Assembly: GCA_022340305.1 (NCBI GenBank) | Contig: JAJDOF010000035.1 | Location: 1-64,000 of the forward strand | DNA: 64,000 nt | Direction: 5' to 3' | Source: Gammaproteobacteria bacterium | GTDB taxonomy: Bacteria > Pseudomonadota > Gammaproteobacteria > GCA-001735895 | In this document: positions 1 through 7,986 of the stretch, one piece after another | Layout of the letters: every line of letters starts with the position of its first letter | How positions within the stretch are numbered: the first letter of the stretch is position 1 | Notes under the pieces: model-generated | Seen by the model: the letters and a program-made list of their open reading frames with translations, nothing else | Databases searched by the model: none | What the model was told of the DNA's origin: nothing | Position numbers and translations under genes: made by a program

Positions 1-92
1 AGGATTTACACCTGAATCGCCAGTATGCGAGCGCTTGACAAAGCTTGTGCCCCGTCAATGCGCCGCCGTCAATTCATGGAGTAACCGGATCA

Positions 93-719
93 TCAGGCGT
101 TGATTGAAATAGGCTCATAACCCGCCTTCAGCACATTGGAGTTATGCAGGTATTCGAGCAGCTGGTTTACCGATTCAGCCACGCTCTGGGTTCCACCCTC
201 CAGCCGCACCTCGGCTGCCTCGGGCGTCTCGTAAGGGCTGTCAATACCGGTGAACTGCTTGATTTCGCCACGTCCTGCTTTCTCGTAAAGTCCCTTGGGA
301 TCGCGCTGCTGACAAACCTTTAACGAGGTGTCGACGAATACCTCGACGAACTGGGATTGAGGCAACATGTCGCGCACGATGCGCCGGTCGCTGCGAAAGG
401 GTGAAATAAACGCAGTCAGCACGATCAAGCCGGCATCGGCGGCCAGTTTTGCGACTTCACCAACGCGGCGAATATTTTCCTTGCGATCGTCATCGCTGAA
501 TCCCAGATCCTTACACAGCCCGTGACGCACGTTATCGCCGTCGAGCAGATAGGTGTGATAGCCTTGCCGGGTCAGAATTTGTTCTAGCGCCCCAGCGATG
601 GTTGATTTTCCCGAAGCGCTCAATCCGGTAAACCAGATTACCAGGGGTTCCTGTGACTTCTGTGCGGCGCGGGTTTGCTGATCAACTGGGTGGCTATGCC
701 AAACGACGTTACTAGACAT
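93..719 (-). CDS. cysC: Adenylylsulfate (APS) kinase
   Basis: Phosphorylates adenosine 5'-phosphosulfate to PAPS with ATP, the second step of sulfate activation in the cytoplasm. The 208-residue protein has a Walker A loop GLSASGKS at residues 32-39, the DGDNVRHGL segment near 60-68 that binds APS, and the FISPFR loop carrying the serine phosphorylated in this family. Length is normal for a stand-alone CysC, so this is not a CysNC fusion. The ATG at 719 follows an AAGGAAA ribosome site. The sulfurylase genes cysD/cysN are not in the window, and the 92 bases beyond its stop are too short to interpret. Confident from motifs and length. Confidence 0.95.
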   Translation of the reverse strand: MSSNVVWHSHPVDQQTRAAQKSQEPLVIWFTGLSASGKSTIAGALEQILTRQGYHTYLLDGDNVRHGLCKDLGFSDDDRKENIRRVGEVAKLAADAGLIVLTAFISPFRSDRRIVRDMLPQSQFVEVFVDTSLKVCQQRDPKGLYEKAGRGEIKQFTGIDSPYETPEAAEVRLEGGTQSVAESVNQLLEYLHNSNVLKAGYEPISINA

Positions 720-1085
720 TATGGTTTCCTTGTATGAGAGGTAACTTGTATGGAGGCAAGTGTCTCGGCTCTTCGCTAAAAACTCATACCCCAGACAGGG
801 TAAATTGAGGATTTATTTCGAGGTAATGTGATTGGCTTCACAAGGCTTTCCAGAGGCAATTCACTGTCTCCCCGGACCTCGAAACGAGGGTTCCATTTTC
901 GAGTTGGCGCAGCTTGTTGCGAGTTCAATGGCGATTGGCCGCTGGTGCCAGTTTTGGGTGCTTTGCGGCGCGCGCGCTCCGGCGCACCTGGATCCTTGAG
1001 GCCTGGTTGCTGTGATGGGGCATATCGATTTGAGGGGCTTCAGTGATAGGCTTGCGGATTGTGGTGTTGTGATATCTGGAAGAAG
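720..1085. other. Intergenic stretch without recognised gene
   Basis: This 366-base region lies between two divergently transcribed genes, so it should hold promoters for both. I see no convincing -35/-10 pair. An open frame at 828-1046 encodes an arginine-, glycine- and cysteine-rich peptide resembling no family and is probably chance. Confidence 0.4.
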
Positions 1086-1796
1086 ATGAAGTTTCCCCTG
1101 TTGTTCAAGCGTCAGAGTGTGGTTTTGCCTACATGGTCAGGATGGCTGGTGATTTTGCTGACCATTATCGTGCTGGTTGTATTCCTGTTCCGGAATATGG
1201 CGCTTTTTCTGACGGTGAATGAACCGGTTGGGGCGGAATACCTGGTAATCGAAGGCTGGTTGGAAAAGGAGGAACTCGACCAGGGGCTTGCGTATTTTGC
1301 CGAGCACAAGTTCGTCAAGGCTGTCATCGTTGGTGGCCCTATCAGTAACTGCTTCGATGGAACCGATACCAGTTATGCCGAACGCGCCGCTGGCTATTTG
1401 CAGCGGCAGGGCCTGGCGGAGGAGCAGGCGGTCATTGTCAGGGTTCCGTACTCGGCGCAGGAGCGGACTTTTTTGAACGCTGTGATGGTGCGTGAGTGGT
1501 TCGAGCAGCAGGGTATTCGCCTGGCTCGGCTCGACGTTTTCAGCAGTGGCGTGCATACGCGCCGGTCTCGAGAACTGTATCGACGTGCTTTTGGTGAGCA
1601 GGTGGCCATCGGTATTATTGATGCGAAACCGCACAACTTCGATCCAGCATACTGGTGGCGAACGAGTGAAAGCGGTAAGTCTGTCGCCGTCGAATTTGCG
1701 GGCTGGATTTTAGTCAAATGCTGCTTCAGTCCGGGGGCGCCTGGGTCGCACCTGGAAAAATGGGGCGTCGACAGGACTGGGAATAGTGGTAATTAA
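1086..1796 (+). CDS. DUF218 (ElyC/SanA/YdcF-type) membrane protein
   Basis: The protein has a single hydrophobic segment near residues 17-36 followed by a DUF218-like extracytoplasmic domain. Signs of the family are the YLVIEGWL strand, a VIVGG strand and a C-terminal GVHTRRSRELYRRAFG helix. Characterised relatives (ElyC, SanA) affect envelope integrity or undecaprenyl-carrier use in Gram-negatives, but no precise reaction can be assigned. I prefer the ATG at 1086 because it is preceded by a GGAAGA ribosome site and begins a normal N-in anchor. An upstream in-frame start at 1059 would add nine residues including two cysteines. It stands alone between convergent and divergent neighbours. The final 25 residues are polar and look poorly conserved. 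Confidence 0.7.
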   Translation: MKFPLLFKRQSVVLPTWSGWLVILLTIIVLVVFLFRNMALFLTVNEPVGAEYLVIEGWLEKEELDQGLAYFAEHKFVKAVIVGGPISNCFDGTDTSYAERAAGYLQRQGLAEEQAVIVRVPYSAQERTFLNAVMVREWFEQQGIRLARLDVFSSGVHTRRSRELYRRAFGEQVAIGIIDAKPHNFDPAYWWRTSESGKSVAVEFAGWILVKCCFSPGAPGSHLEKWGVDRTGNSGN

Positions 1797-1849
1797 AATG
1801 TCGAGTTTCCGGCAACCATTGTCTCCGCTAGCGACCTATCCGGACTTCG

Positions 1850-2425
1850 TTAGCGACCTCGGTGTTGCCAGGCGGCCCATAGTGAGCGCACATCGGTGCG
1901 TTCGCGGCGCAGCACCAGGGTAATCAGGATTTCTTCGGCGCCGGCGATCACGCACAGCCAGCTCGCGAGCACAAACGGCCATGCCGCGATCCCGGCATAG
2001 AGCAAGATATAGCCGGCAAAGGTGACCAGCACTGCGAGCTTCACGCTCCAGGTGTGATACCCCGTCAACCTGCCGAATTTAACCAGTCCGATCCCGGCCG
2101 GAAGCAGGATGCTGAACAGGATCAGCGTGTAGTGAAATAGCACTTCAGTCGTCAGTTCAGGCCACAGGATCCAGGCGCAGGCCGCCATGGTGAGGTAAAT
2201 GATGAAGTCGCCCCAGCTATCGAGATGCGCGCCGAGCGCCGAGGTCAATTTCAGGCGGCGCGCGAGGAATCCGTCGATCACATCGGTCAGTCCGGAGAAA
2301 ATCAATGCCCCGAGAAACCAGGCTTCCATCTGCTGAATGGCGAAGGCAAACAAAAGTGGCGCGATCAGGATGCGCGTGGCACTGATCAGGTTGGGGAGGC
2401 CGAAGAGTTCCTGCCTGAAGCTCAT
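1850..2425 (-). CDS. CDP-alcohol phosphatidyltransferase family protein
   Basis: Integral membrane enzyme of the family that moves a phosphatidyl group from a CDP-linked donor to an alcohol in phospholipid synthesis. The diagnostic motif D-x2-DG-x2-AR-x8-G-x3-D-x3-D is complete (DVIDGFLARR, then GAHLDSWGD, roughly residues 48-72), so the metal-binding aspartates are present. About five to six membrane segments follow, and 191 residues is typical. The sequence does not decide between phosphatidylglycerophosphate synthase, a cardiolipin-type enzyme or another acceptor. No lipid genes lie alongside to help. Family is certain; substrate is open. Confidence 0.85.
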   Translation of the reverse strand: MSFRQELFGLPNLISATRILIAPLLFAFAIQQMEAWFLGALIFSGLTDVIDGFLARRLKLTSALGAHLDSWGDFIIYLTMAACAWILWPELTTEVLFHYTLILFSILLPAGIGLVKFGRLTGYHTWSVKLAVLVTFAGYILLYAGIAAWPFVLASWLCVIAGAEEILITLVLRRERTDVRSLWAAWQHRGR

Positions 2426-2538
2426 GGTCGGGTCGACTGGGTTGCGATAATTTTCAATCTGCAGAATATACCCGCTTATAAAATACCGTGCGCTGATTTA
2501 TGCTTCGTTGTTCGTACGCACTCTACTCGGAAGAAACC

Positions 2539-3213
2539 ATGCGCTATCAACTCGTTCTGGGCAACCAGGCCTACTCCAGCTGGTCGCTGCGCGGCTGGCT
2601 ATTGCTTGAGCCATTCGGCATCGATTTTGCGCTCGAAGTCGTTCCGCTTTACGTGCCCGAGTACCAGCAGTTCGTCGACGCGAATTTCCCTGCCACCACG
2701 GTACCGACCCTGCTGGCCTTCGAGGGCGATGAAAAACTGACCATCTGGGATAGTCTCGCGATCGCCGAATTCGTGCACGAACACCACCCCGATGCGGGCA
2801 TCTGGCCTGCCGACAGTCATGCCCGCGCCGCGGCGCGCTGTCTGTGTGCCGAGATGCATTCGAGCTATGCGGCGCTGCGTTCGACCATGCCGGTCAACGT
2901 TCGACGAGAATATAGCAGCTTCAAGCCGAGTCCCGAGGCGCAGGCGGATATCGATCGCATCGAGAGTCTGTGGCACTGGGCCGGAACCCGCTGGGGCGGG
3001 GCGGGGCCTTATTTGTTTGGTGAGGACTTCTGCGCAGTGGATGCTTTTTACGCCCCGGTGGCTAGCCGGTTGCGCACTTACGGCGTATCGCTGGGAGCGG
3101 AATCGCAGGCCTATGCAGATGCCTTGCTGGCACACCCGGCAACCGAGGCGTTTTATCGCGCCGGGCAGCGCGAAAGCTGGGTACTCCAATTCAATGAGTT
3201 CGATATGGCATAG
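2539..3213 (+). CDS. Glutathione S-transferase family protein
   Basis: Encodes a 224-residue soluble protein with an N-terminal thioredoxin-like domain (LGNQAYSSWSLRGW, residues 6-19) and an all-helical C-terminal domain. The SxWSLR signature places a serine where GSTs of this subgroup activate glutathione, and TVPTL with the cis-proline sits near residue 56. The ATG at 2539 is chosen over 2500 because family members begin right before this first beta strand. Substrate is unknown; such proteins are usually assigned to detoxification of electrophiles. It is transcribed divergently from the phosphatidyltransferase, with about 110 bases between them. Confidence 0.85.
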   Translation: MRYQLVLGNQAYSSWSLRGWLLLEPFGIDFALEVVPLYVPEYQQFVDANFPATTVPTLLAFEGDEKLTIWDSLAIAEFVHEHHPDAGIWPADSHARAAARCLCAEMHSSYAALRSTMPVNVRREYSSFKPSPEAQADIDRIESLWHWAGTRWGGAGPYLFGEDFCAVDAFYAPVASRLRTYGVSLGAESQAYADALLAHPATEAFYRAGQRESWVLQFNEFDMA

Positions 3214-3350
3214 GCTCTCCCGCTACCGTCATGGTCAATTCGTGGAGAGCAACCGCGAAGGACGCGGTTTTATCTGCGGCAACCGCCTCGACTGGCAAAC
3301 CTGGGGCGCGGCGCATGGCCGGTCGGCGAAGCGCCAGGAGTCGTCCGCCG

Positions 3351-3800
3351 CTACTCCGCTGCCTTGTTGGCGAAATTCCCAAGCGCCATGGCGACTTTCT
3401 GCAACACTGCATCGCAACCCTGGGTGTTATGCCGCAGCTTCAGAAACTGCGGGTCGTTATAGGAAATCCAGGTGTCGCCAGCGGCGTCCTGCCAGATCAG
3501 CGCTTTCTGCGGCAGGTCGATGGCGATGCTGCGGCTACAGAGCATCAACGGGGTGCCTACCTTAGGATTGCCAAACACGAGTAATTCAGTCGGCAGCAAG
3601 GTCTTGCCGGCTTTCTGCGCGCCGGCCGCGTGGTCGATACGCGCGAACACGGTCATACCCTTTGCACCAAGGATGGATTCCAGTCGATCAGCAGTAACAT
3701 TGACCGAATGCGCGCTTTTGACACTGATCATGCCTTCACCTGCCGCGACTGACGCGGTGAACAGGCAGGCAAGAATGAAACCGGAAATAATTTTATTCAT
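3351..3800 (-). CDS. Secreted DUF302 domain protein
   Basis: A 149-residue protein with a clear Sec signal peptide (hydrophobic residues 5-19, cleavage near AAG). The mature part matches the DUF302 fold: an early VTADRLESIL helix, a FARIDHAAGAQKAG strand-turn and the TELLVFGNPKVGTPLM segment typical of the family. DUF302 proteins are periplasmic or cytosolic and of unproven function. Two cysteines (in MLCSRS and QGCDAV) could form a disulfide. It neighbours an outer-membrane barrel gene in the same direction, 85 bases away, but a shared function is not evident. Confidence 0.8.
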   Translation of the reverse strand: MNKIISGFILACLFTASVAAGEGMISVKSAHSVNVTADRLESILGAKGMTVFARIDHAAGAQKAGKTLLPTELLVFGNPKVGTPLMLCSRSIAIDLPQKALIWQDAAGDTWISYNDPQFLKLRHNTQGCDAVLQKVAMALGNFANKAAE

Positions 3801-3885
3801 GCTGAATGATCTCTATTGGGGAGCCGACATGTTATCGCGAATCGATTTCTTTTGGGTAAGAATTCTGCCGGTTCACCTTGCGCTA

Positions 3886-4473
3886 TCAATGAAAATTGAT
3901 GCTGCCGGAGAAATACAACACCTCGATTGGGGCGCCCCCGGGGACAAAGTCATCGCCCAGGTCGTTGAGGCGTTCGAATTCGATGCGGAAATCGTAATCC
4001 GGGCTGAAGGTGAAGGCGAAACCGGCGCCATAGGTAAAATCCGAGCCGTCTTCATCGCTCGCGCTGTTGCTGGTGCCATTGCGGGTATAGTCGGCATGCC
4101 ACGCCATGTAGCCCGCTTTGCCGTAGAAATAACCAAGTTCGGAAACCGGTATGATGCCGAGCAGCGACAGGTTGATCCCCTGTGATGTTGCGGTCGTAGA
4201 TTCCGTGAAACCCTCGTTGCGCAGTTTTCCCAGGTCGTGAAATGCAATCTCCAGGCCCAGGTTTCGATGTACCCGTTTGCCGGCGTACATTTTGAAGGTG
4301 GTATCGGTGCCATCACAGTTATAGCCATAGTAATCGCAATTCGAATCGGCACTGGCAAAACCCAGGCCAAAACCGCCGTAGAAGGGGTATTCCGCGGCAT
4401 GCTCCGCGCGTAGCGGCAGCGCCGTTAGCAGCAGGAATACGGCCGCAATGGTGCAACAGTTTCGGGGTGACAT
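3886..4473 (-). CDS. Small outer-membrane beta-barrel protein
   Basis: The 195-residue precursor has a signal peptide (hydrophobic residues 8-20, cleavage after LRAEHA) and a mature region rich in alternating aromatic/polar strands: YGGFGLGFA, LGLEIAFHDLG, YFYGKAGYMAWHADY, YGAGFAFTFSPDYDFRIEFERL. It ends with a strand terminating in FH, the kind of aromatic end recognised by the BAM machinery. This fits an eight-stranded barrel of the OmpA-like transmembrane superfamily. Two cysteines near residue 46-53 may pair in a surface loop. Function (pore, adhesion or stress) cannot be read from the sequence. Confidence 0.75.
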   Translation of the reverse strand: MSPRNCCTIAAVFLLLTALPLRAEHAAEYPFYGGFGLGFASADSNCDYYGYNCDGTDTTFKMYAGKRVHRNLGLEIAFHDLGKLRNEGFTESTTATSQGINLSLLGIIPVSELGYFYGKAGYMAWHADYTRNGTSNSASDEDGSDFTYGAGFAFTFSPDYDFRIEFERLNDLGDDFVPGGAPIEVLYFSGSINFH

Positions 4474-4571
4474 CGTGATCTCCGGGGCAAAGCCTGTAGT
4501 CTGATCGGCCTGATGGGTTGATACAAGCCGCCATTATGAAGTATCGGATAGCGGCACTGAAGGTTCGAATA

Positions 4572-5321
4572 TCAGCTACTTTGGTCCCGGTAGCGCGCCA
4601 CGAAACGGCGCAGGATTTCGCGTGCGTATGGCGTATCCTCGCGATTGACCGCCTGAATCAGGGAATCGGCTTCCCCGGCGGGAAAATAGCCGTGATGTTT
4701 ATAGGCGTGGATTCTGACGGTAAACCCTGCGCCGTCTCCCTCGGGATGGAACTGTGTCGCATAAACGTTTCTGCCCACGCGGAACATCTGCACCGGGCAG
4801 GCTGCATTGCTGAGCAGCAGCGCGGCACCCGGCGGCAGGCTGTCGCAAGCTTCCTTGTGCCCGCACAGCACCGCGATCTGTGCAGGAAAGTCCGCCAGCA
4901 GATCGTCTTTCCTGCCGTCCTCGGTCACGTTGACGATGGCGCCGCCGACGGGTTCACCATACCGCTTCGAAATCGGCGTTCCCAGGTAGGAGCCGAGCAG
5001 GCCGCAACCGGAGCAGGCCCCAAGGAACGGAATGTCGCGCTCGACGACGATATCGAACAGGCGCTCGAAGTCGCCTTCGATCCTGACCTGGATGGGCTGC
5101 TTCTGATGTTGTGGTGTGCTGATGTCGAACGGGCTGCCACCGACAATAATCGCCGCATAGTCGTCCAGCGCTAACTCGGGAATGCCGCTGTTCTCGATGC
5201 GCAGGCGCCGCGTGTCAGCCGGATCGAGTTCGCCGTATTTGAGTATGGCCTCGAATTCGCTATCCGACGTGTCGTCTTCGGGGCGCAGTTGCAGGATCAG
5301 GAAAGGCTTTGATGGAGTCAT
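4572..5321 (-). CDS. Class I glutamine amidotransferase (GATase1-like)
   Basis: Stand-alone class I GATase domain, 249 residues, related to the GMP-synthase-like group. The nucleophile elbow is GACSGCG with Cys103, and the partner residues are His192 and Glu194 in QFHPEGD, so the catalytic triad is present. The elbow differs from the usual GxCxGxQ, with a second cysteine near the nucleophile (Cys106). It may hydrolyse glutamine or a gamma-glutamyl compound; no synthase partner lies nearby. Start ATG at 5321 is the only reasonable one before the family's first beta strand. Confidence 0.8.
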   Translation of the reverse strand: MTPSKPFLILQLRPEDDTSDSEFEAILKYGELDPADTRRLRIENSGIPELALDDYAAIIVGGSPFDISTPQHQKQPIQVRIEGDFERLFDIVVERDIPFLGACSGCGLLGSYLGTPISKRYGEPVGGAIVNVTEDGRKDDLLADFPAQIAVLCGHKEACDSLPPGAALLLSNAACPVQMFRVGRNVYATQFHPEGDGAGFTVRIHAYKHHGYFPAGEADSLIQAVNREDTPYAREILRRFVARYRDQSS

Positions 5322-5580
5322 GTCGATGGTTTCAATACGCGCTGATTAAAATTCGGGCACTCTGTGATTCAGGGCGTTCTCTGCCAGCCTATCGGTACCC
5401 GGCGGATTTGCCGCCAAATCCGCCGTAAGTATCGCTGTACTGGCCGCAGTGGGCAAGCGCCAGTGCCCGGTGGTAGCGGTAATTTTTGCTCCACGACTCG
5501 CGACCATCCTGTGGCACTGGATTTTTGGCGGCCTGCGCTTTTTTATCAAAGACTGTTTTCGAGCATTCTGCTAAGGTGCC
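5322..5580. other. Intergenic region before the Atm1-type exporter
   Basis: A 259-base gap between divergent genes. It contains a short open frame (about 5368-5574) whose translation is hydrophobic but has no ATG, GTG or TTG at its head. I do not call it a gene. No promoter is clear. Confidence 0.3.
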
Positions 5581-7407
5581 TTGCTTTATCCACGGAGCGC
5601 TTTAGCAATAGCCACCCATCCCGCCTTCAGTCGTACCGAGAAAGAGCATTCAAACCGCGAAGACTGGCGCAATATTCGCGCCATGGCGCCGTATATCTGG
5701 GACTATCGTGGACGCGTGCTGGTCGCTGTGCTGTGCCTGGTCATTTCAAAACTGGCGATGGTTGGCGTGCCAGTGGTGTTAAAGCATATTGTCGACGGTC
5801 TCAATGTCGGCACGCAGCAGGCCGTCGCCCTGCCGGTTTTGCTGCTGCTCGTCTACGGCCTGTTACGATTCATCAATTCGGGCTTCAACGAATTGCGCGA
5901 TGCGATCTTCGCGCGCGTACGTTATCACGCGATGAACAGCCTGTCGGTTTCGGTGCTGTCTCACTTGCATCGCCTGTCGTTGCGCTACCACCTGGAGCGT
6001 AATACCGGCGCCATCTCGCGTGACCTGGAGCGCGGCACCCAGAGCATCAGCTCGATCCTGAACTACCTGGTGTTCAATATCGTGCCGACGATCGCCGAGT
6101 TTGTGCTGGTGGCGCTGATTCTGTTCAGCCAGTATGACAGCCTGTTCGCGGGTATTATCTTTTTCTCGGTGATCATCTACATCGGCTTCACCCTTTCGGT
6201 GACCGAGTGGCGCATGCACTTCCGCCACGAGATGAACGCCCTGGATTCGACAGCCAACGGTCGCGCGATGGACAGCCTGATGAACTACGAAACGGTCAAA
6301 TACTTCAATAACGACGACCACGAGATCAATCGCTATCGCAACACCATGGGCGAATGGGAAGAGGCCGCGGTGAAAAGCCAGACCACCATGTCGATGCTGA
6401 ATTTTGGCCAGTCCGCGATCATCGCGATCGGTGTTACCGGCATCATGTTTCTGGCAGCGCGGGGGGTGATCGAGCAGGAGTTGACACTGGGTGACCTGGT
6501 GCTGATCAATACCATGATGCTACAGCTGTTCCTGCCGCTCAATTTCCTCGGCATCATATATCGCTCGCTCAAGTACGCGCTGGCCGACATGGACATGGTG
6601 CTCAAGCTGCTGCAACGACCCGTGGAGATTACCGATAGCAGCGATGCTCGACCGCTTGACATTACGCGCGCCAGCATCGAGTTTCGCGATGTCGGTTTTC
6701 ACTACAATGCTGATCGCCGCATCCTCGAGCATGTCAGTTTTAAACTCGAAGACGGCGAAAAACTGGCCATCGTCGGGCCCTCGGGTGCCGGCAAGTCAAC
6801 CATTGCGCGCCTGTTGTTCCGCTTCTACGATATCGACCAGGGGCAGATACTGATCAGTGGCCAGGATATCGCCGGGGTCACCCAGCAGAGTTTGCGCGAG
6901 GCGATCGGCATCGTGCCGCAGGACACCGTGCTGTTTAACGATTCGATTCTCTACAACATTCAATATGCACGACCGCAGGCATCGTTCGAAGAGGTGCGCG
7001 AAGTCGCGCGCCTGGCCGACATCGATGACTTCATTCACCAGCTGCCACAGGGCTACGACACGATCGTCGGTGAGCGTGGGCTAAAACTCTCCGGTGGCGA
7101 GAAACAACGCGTTGCGATTGCGCGCGTGCTGCTGAAGAACCCGGCCATCCTGGTATTTGACGAGGCAACATCCAGCCTCGACAGCCAGTCCGAGAAGAAT
7201 ATCCTCGGTGCCTTGACGCGCATTTCGCACAACAAGACTACCCTGGTTATTGCACATCGACTCTCCACCGTGATCGATGCCGACCGCATCATCGTGCTCG
7301 AGCAGGGGCGGGTGCGTGAGCAGGGCGATCATGAATCGCTGATCGCAGCCGGGGGGTTGTATGCAAATCTCTGGCGCCTGCAGCAGAGAAAGGCTGAGGT
7401 CGAATGA
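5581..7407 (+). CDS. Atm1-type ABC exporter (ABCB/HMT1 family)
   Basis: A half-transporter with a fused six-helix membrane domain (residues about 45-330) and nucleotide-binding domain (about 360-600). Walker A is GPSGAGKST, the signature is LSGGEKQR, and Walker B is ILVFDEATSSLD. The membrane part matches the Atm1/HMT1 group (VPVVLKHIVDGL near the first helix, NYETVKYFNND in the cytosolic loop) rather than MsbA. Relatives export glutathione-linked sulfur or metal compounds. The only start upstream of the conserved N terminus is TTG at 5581, since a stop lies just before it and the next ATG (5683) comes after conserved residues. Its stop overlaps the next gene by four bases. Confidence 0.85.
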   Translation: MLYPRSALAIATHPAFSRTEKEHSNREDWRNIRAMAPYIWDYRGRVLVAVLCLVISKLAMVGVPVVLKHIVDGLNVGTQQAVALPVLLLLVYGLLRFINSGFNELRDAIFARVRYHAMNSLSVSVLSHLHRLSLRYHLERNTGAISRDLERGTQSISSILNYLVFNIVPTIAEFVLVALILFSQYDSLFAGIIFFSVIIYIGFTLSVTEWRMHFRHEMNALDSTANGRAMDSLMNYETVKYFNNDDHEINRYRNTMGEWEEAAVKSQTTMSMLNFGQSAIIAIGVTGIMFLAARGVIEQELTLGDLVLINTMMLQLFLPLNFLGIIYRSLKYALADMDMVLKLLQRPVEITDSSDARPLDITRASIEFRDVGFHYNADRRILEHVSFKLEDGEKLAIVGPSGAGKSTIARLLFRFYDIDQGQILISGQDIAGVTQQSLREAIGIVPQDTVLFNDSILYNIQYARPQASFEEVREVARLADIDDFIHQLPQGYDTIVGERGLKLSGGEKQRVAIARVLLKNPAILVFDEATSSLDSQSEKNILGALTRISHNKTTLVIAHRLSTVIDADRIIVLEQGRVREQGDHESLIAAGGLYANLWRLQQRKAEVE

Positions 7408-7742
7408 GCGAATCCCCTGATCTCGGCCATTGCAGCGCGAGTGAACCGTTTGCGTTGCGTGTTATCGGTGACGAGATGCTGCCTGAATTCCACGACGGAC
7501 ACATCATCATCATCGATCCGGGTGGTCGTGTCGTTTCGGGATGCTTCGTAATTGCGAAGTACCAGGGTGAAATGATTTTCCGTCAGTTGATTGCTGAACA
7601 GGGCTGTTGGCGATTGCACGCGCTCGATACGCGTATTGCCGACATTCCGCTTGCCAATGGTCTTGCTGATATCGTCGGTGTCATCAGTCAGCGCTCGGGT
7701 AAACGCCGCAGCGAACATAAACGTTACGACGTAGCCGAGTAA
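7404..7742 (+). CDS. LexA/S24-fold protein lacking the catalytic dyad
   Basis: A 112-residue protein aligning with the C-terminal domain of LexA/UmuD-type S24 peptidases: ALRVIGDEM (residues 17-25), DGHIIIIDP (31-39), SGCFVIAKY, then EMIFRQL (56-62). In active members the GDSM serine and the VKRL lysine form the dyad; here they are Glu24 and Arg60, so self-cleavage is not expected. No DNA-binding domain is attached. The start codon overlaps the exporter's stop (ATGA), implying translational coupling. It may be a small structural or sensing partner of the exporter, but that is inference. Confidence 0.7.
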   Translation: MSESPDLGHCSASEPFALRVIGDEMLPEFHDGHIIIIDPGGRVVSGCFVIAKYQGEMIFRQLIAEQGCWRLHALDTRIADIPLANGLADIVGVISQRSGKRRSEHKRYDVAE

Positions 7743-7803
7743 CCAATCATCCGTGATCGCCGTGCAAATGCCGTTCCGATTCGCTGGAATAACGATTTTC
7801 CCG

Positions 7804-7866
7804 GTCATCCCCGCGCCAGCGGGGATCTTGCAAAGCCACTAAGATTCGCGCTTGCGCGGGAAGGAC
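7804..7866. repeat. Inverted pair of 26-base palindromic units (REP/MITE-like)
   Basis: Two arms, 7804-7829 and 7841-7866, are inverted copies (GTCATCCCCGCG... and GTCCTTCCCGCG... through ATCTT) separated by 11 bases. Each arm contains its own short CCCGC/GCGGG-type hairpin. The core resembles the GTCATTCCCGCG palindromes scattered in many proteobacterial genomes. It lies between the S24-like gene and maeB and may act as transcript-end structure for the upstream operon. No transposase is nearby. Confidence 0.65.
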
Positions 7867-7986
7867 GGTTGTCCCTCGACCCAAGGGGTCAGCGGTCCTC
7901 GAAGTGGTGGTCCGAATGGTGGAATGATCCTTAGAAAGTAGACCCGATTCCCCGTATACTGCGACGATAATTTCGGGAGGAAACCC

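Noticed and set aside
828..1046. 72-codon frame upstream of the DUF218 gene
   Set aside because: Composition rich in Arg, Gly and Cys, no ribosome site and no resemblance to known proteins.
5368..5574. Hydrophobic open frame before the Atm1-type exporter
   Set aside because: No ATG, GTG or TTG at its head, and the frame begins right after a stop codon.
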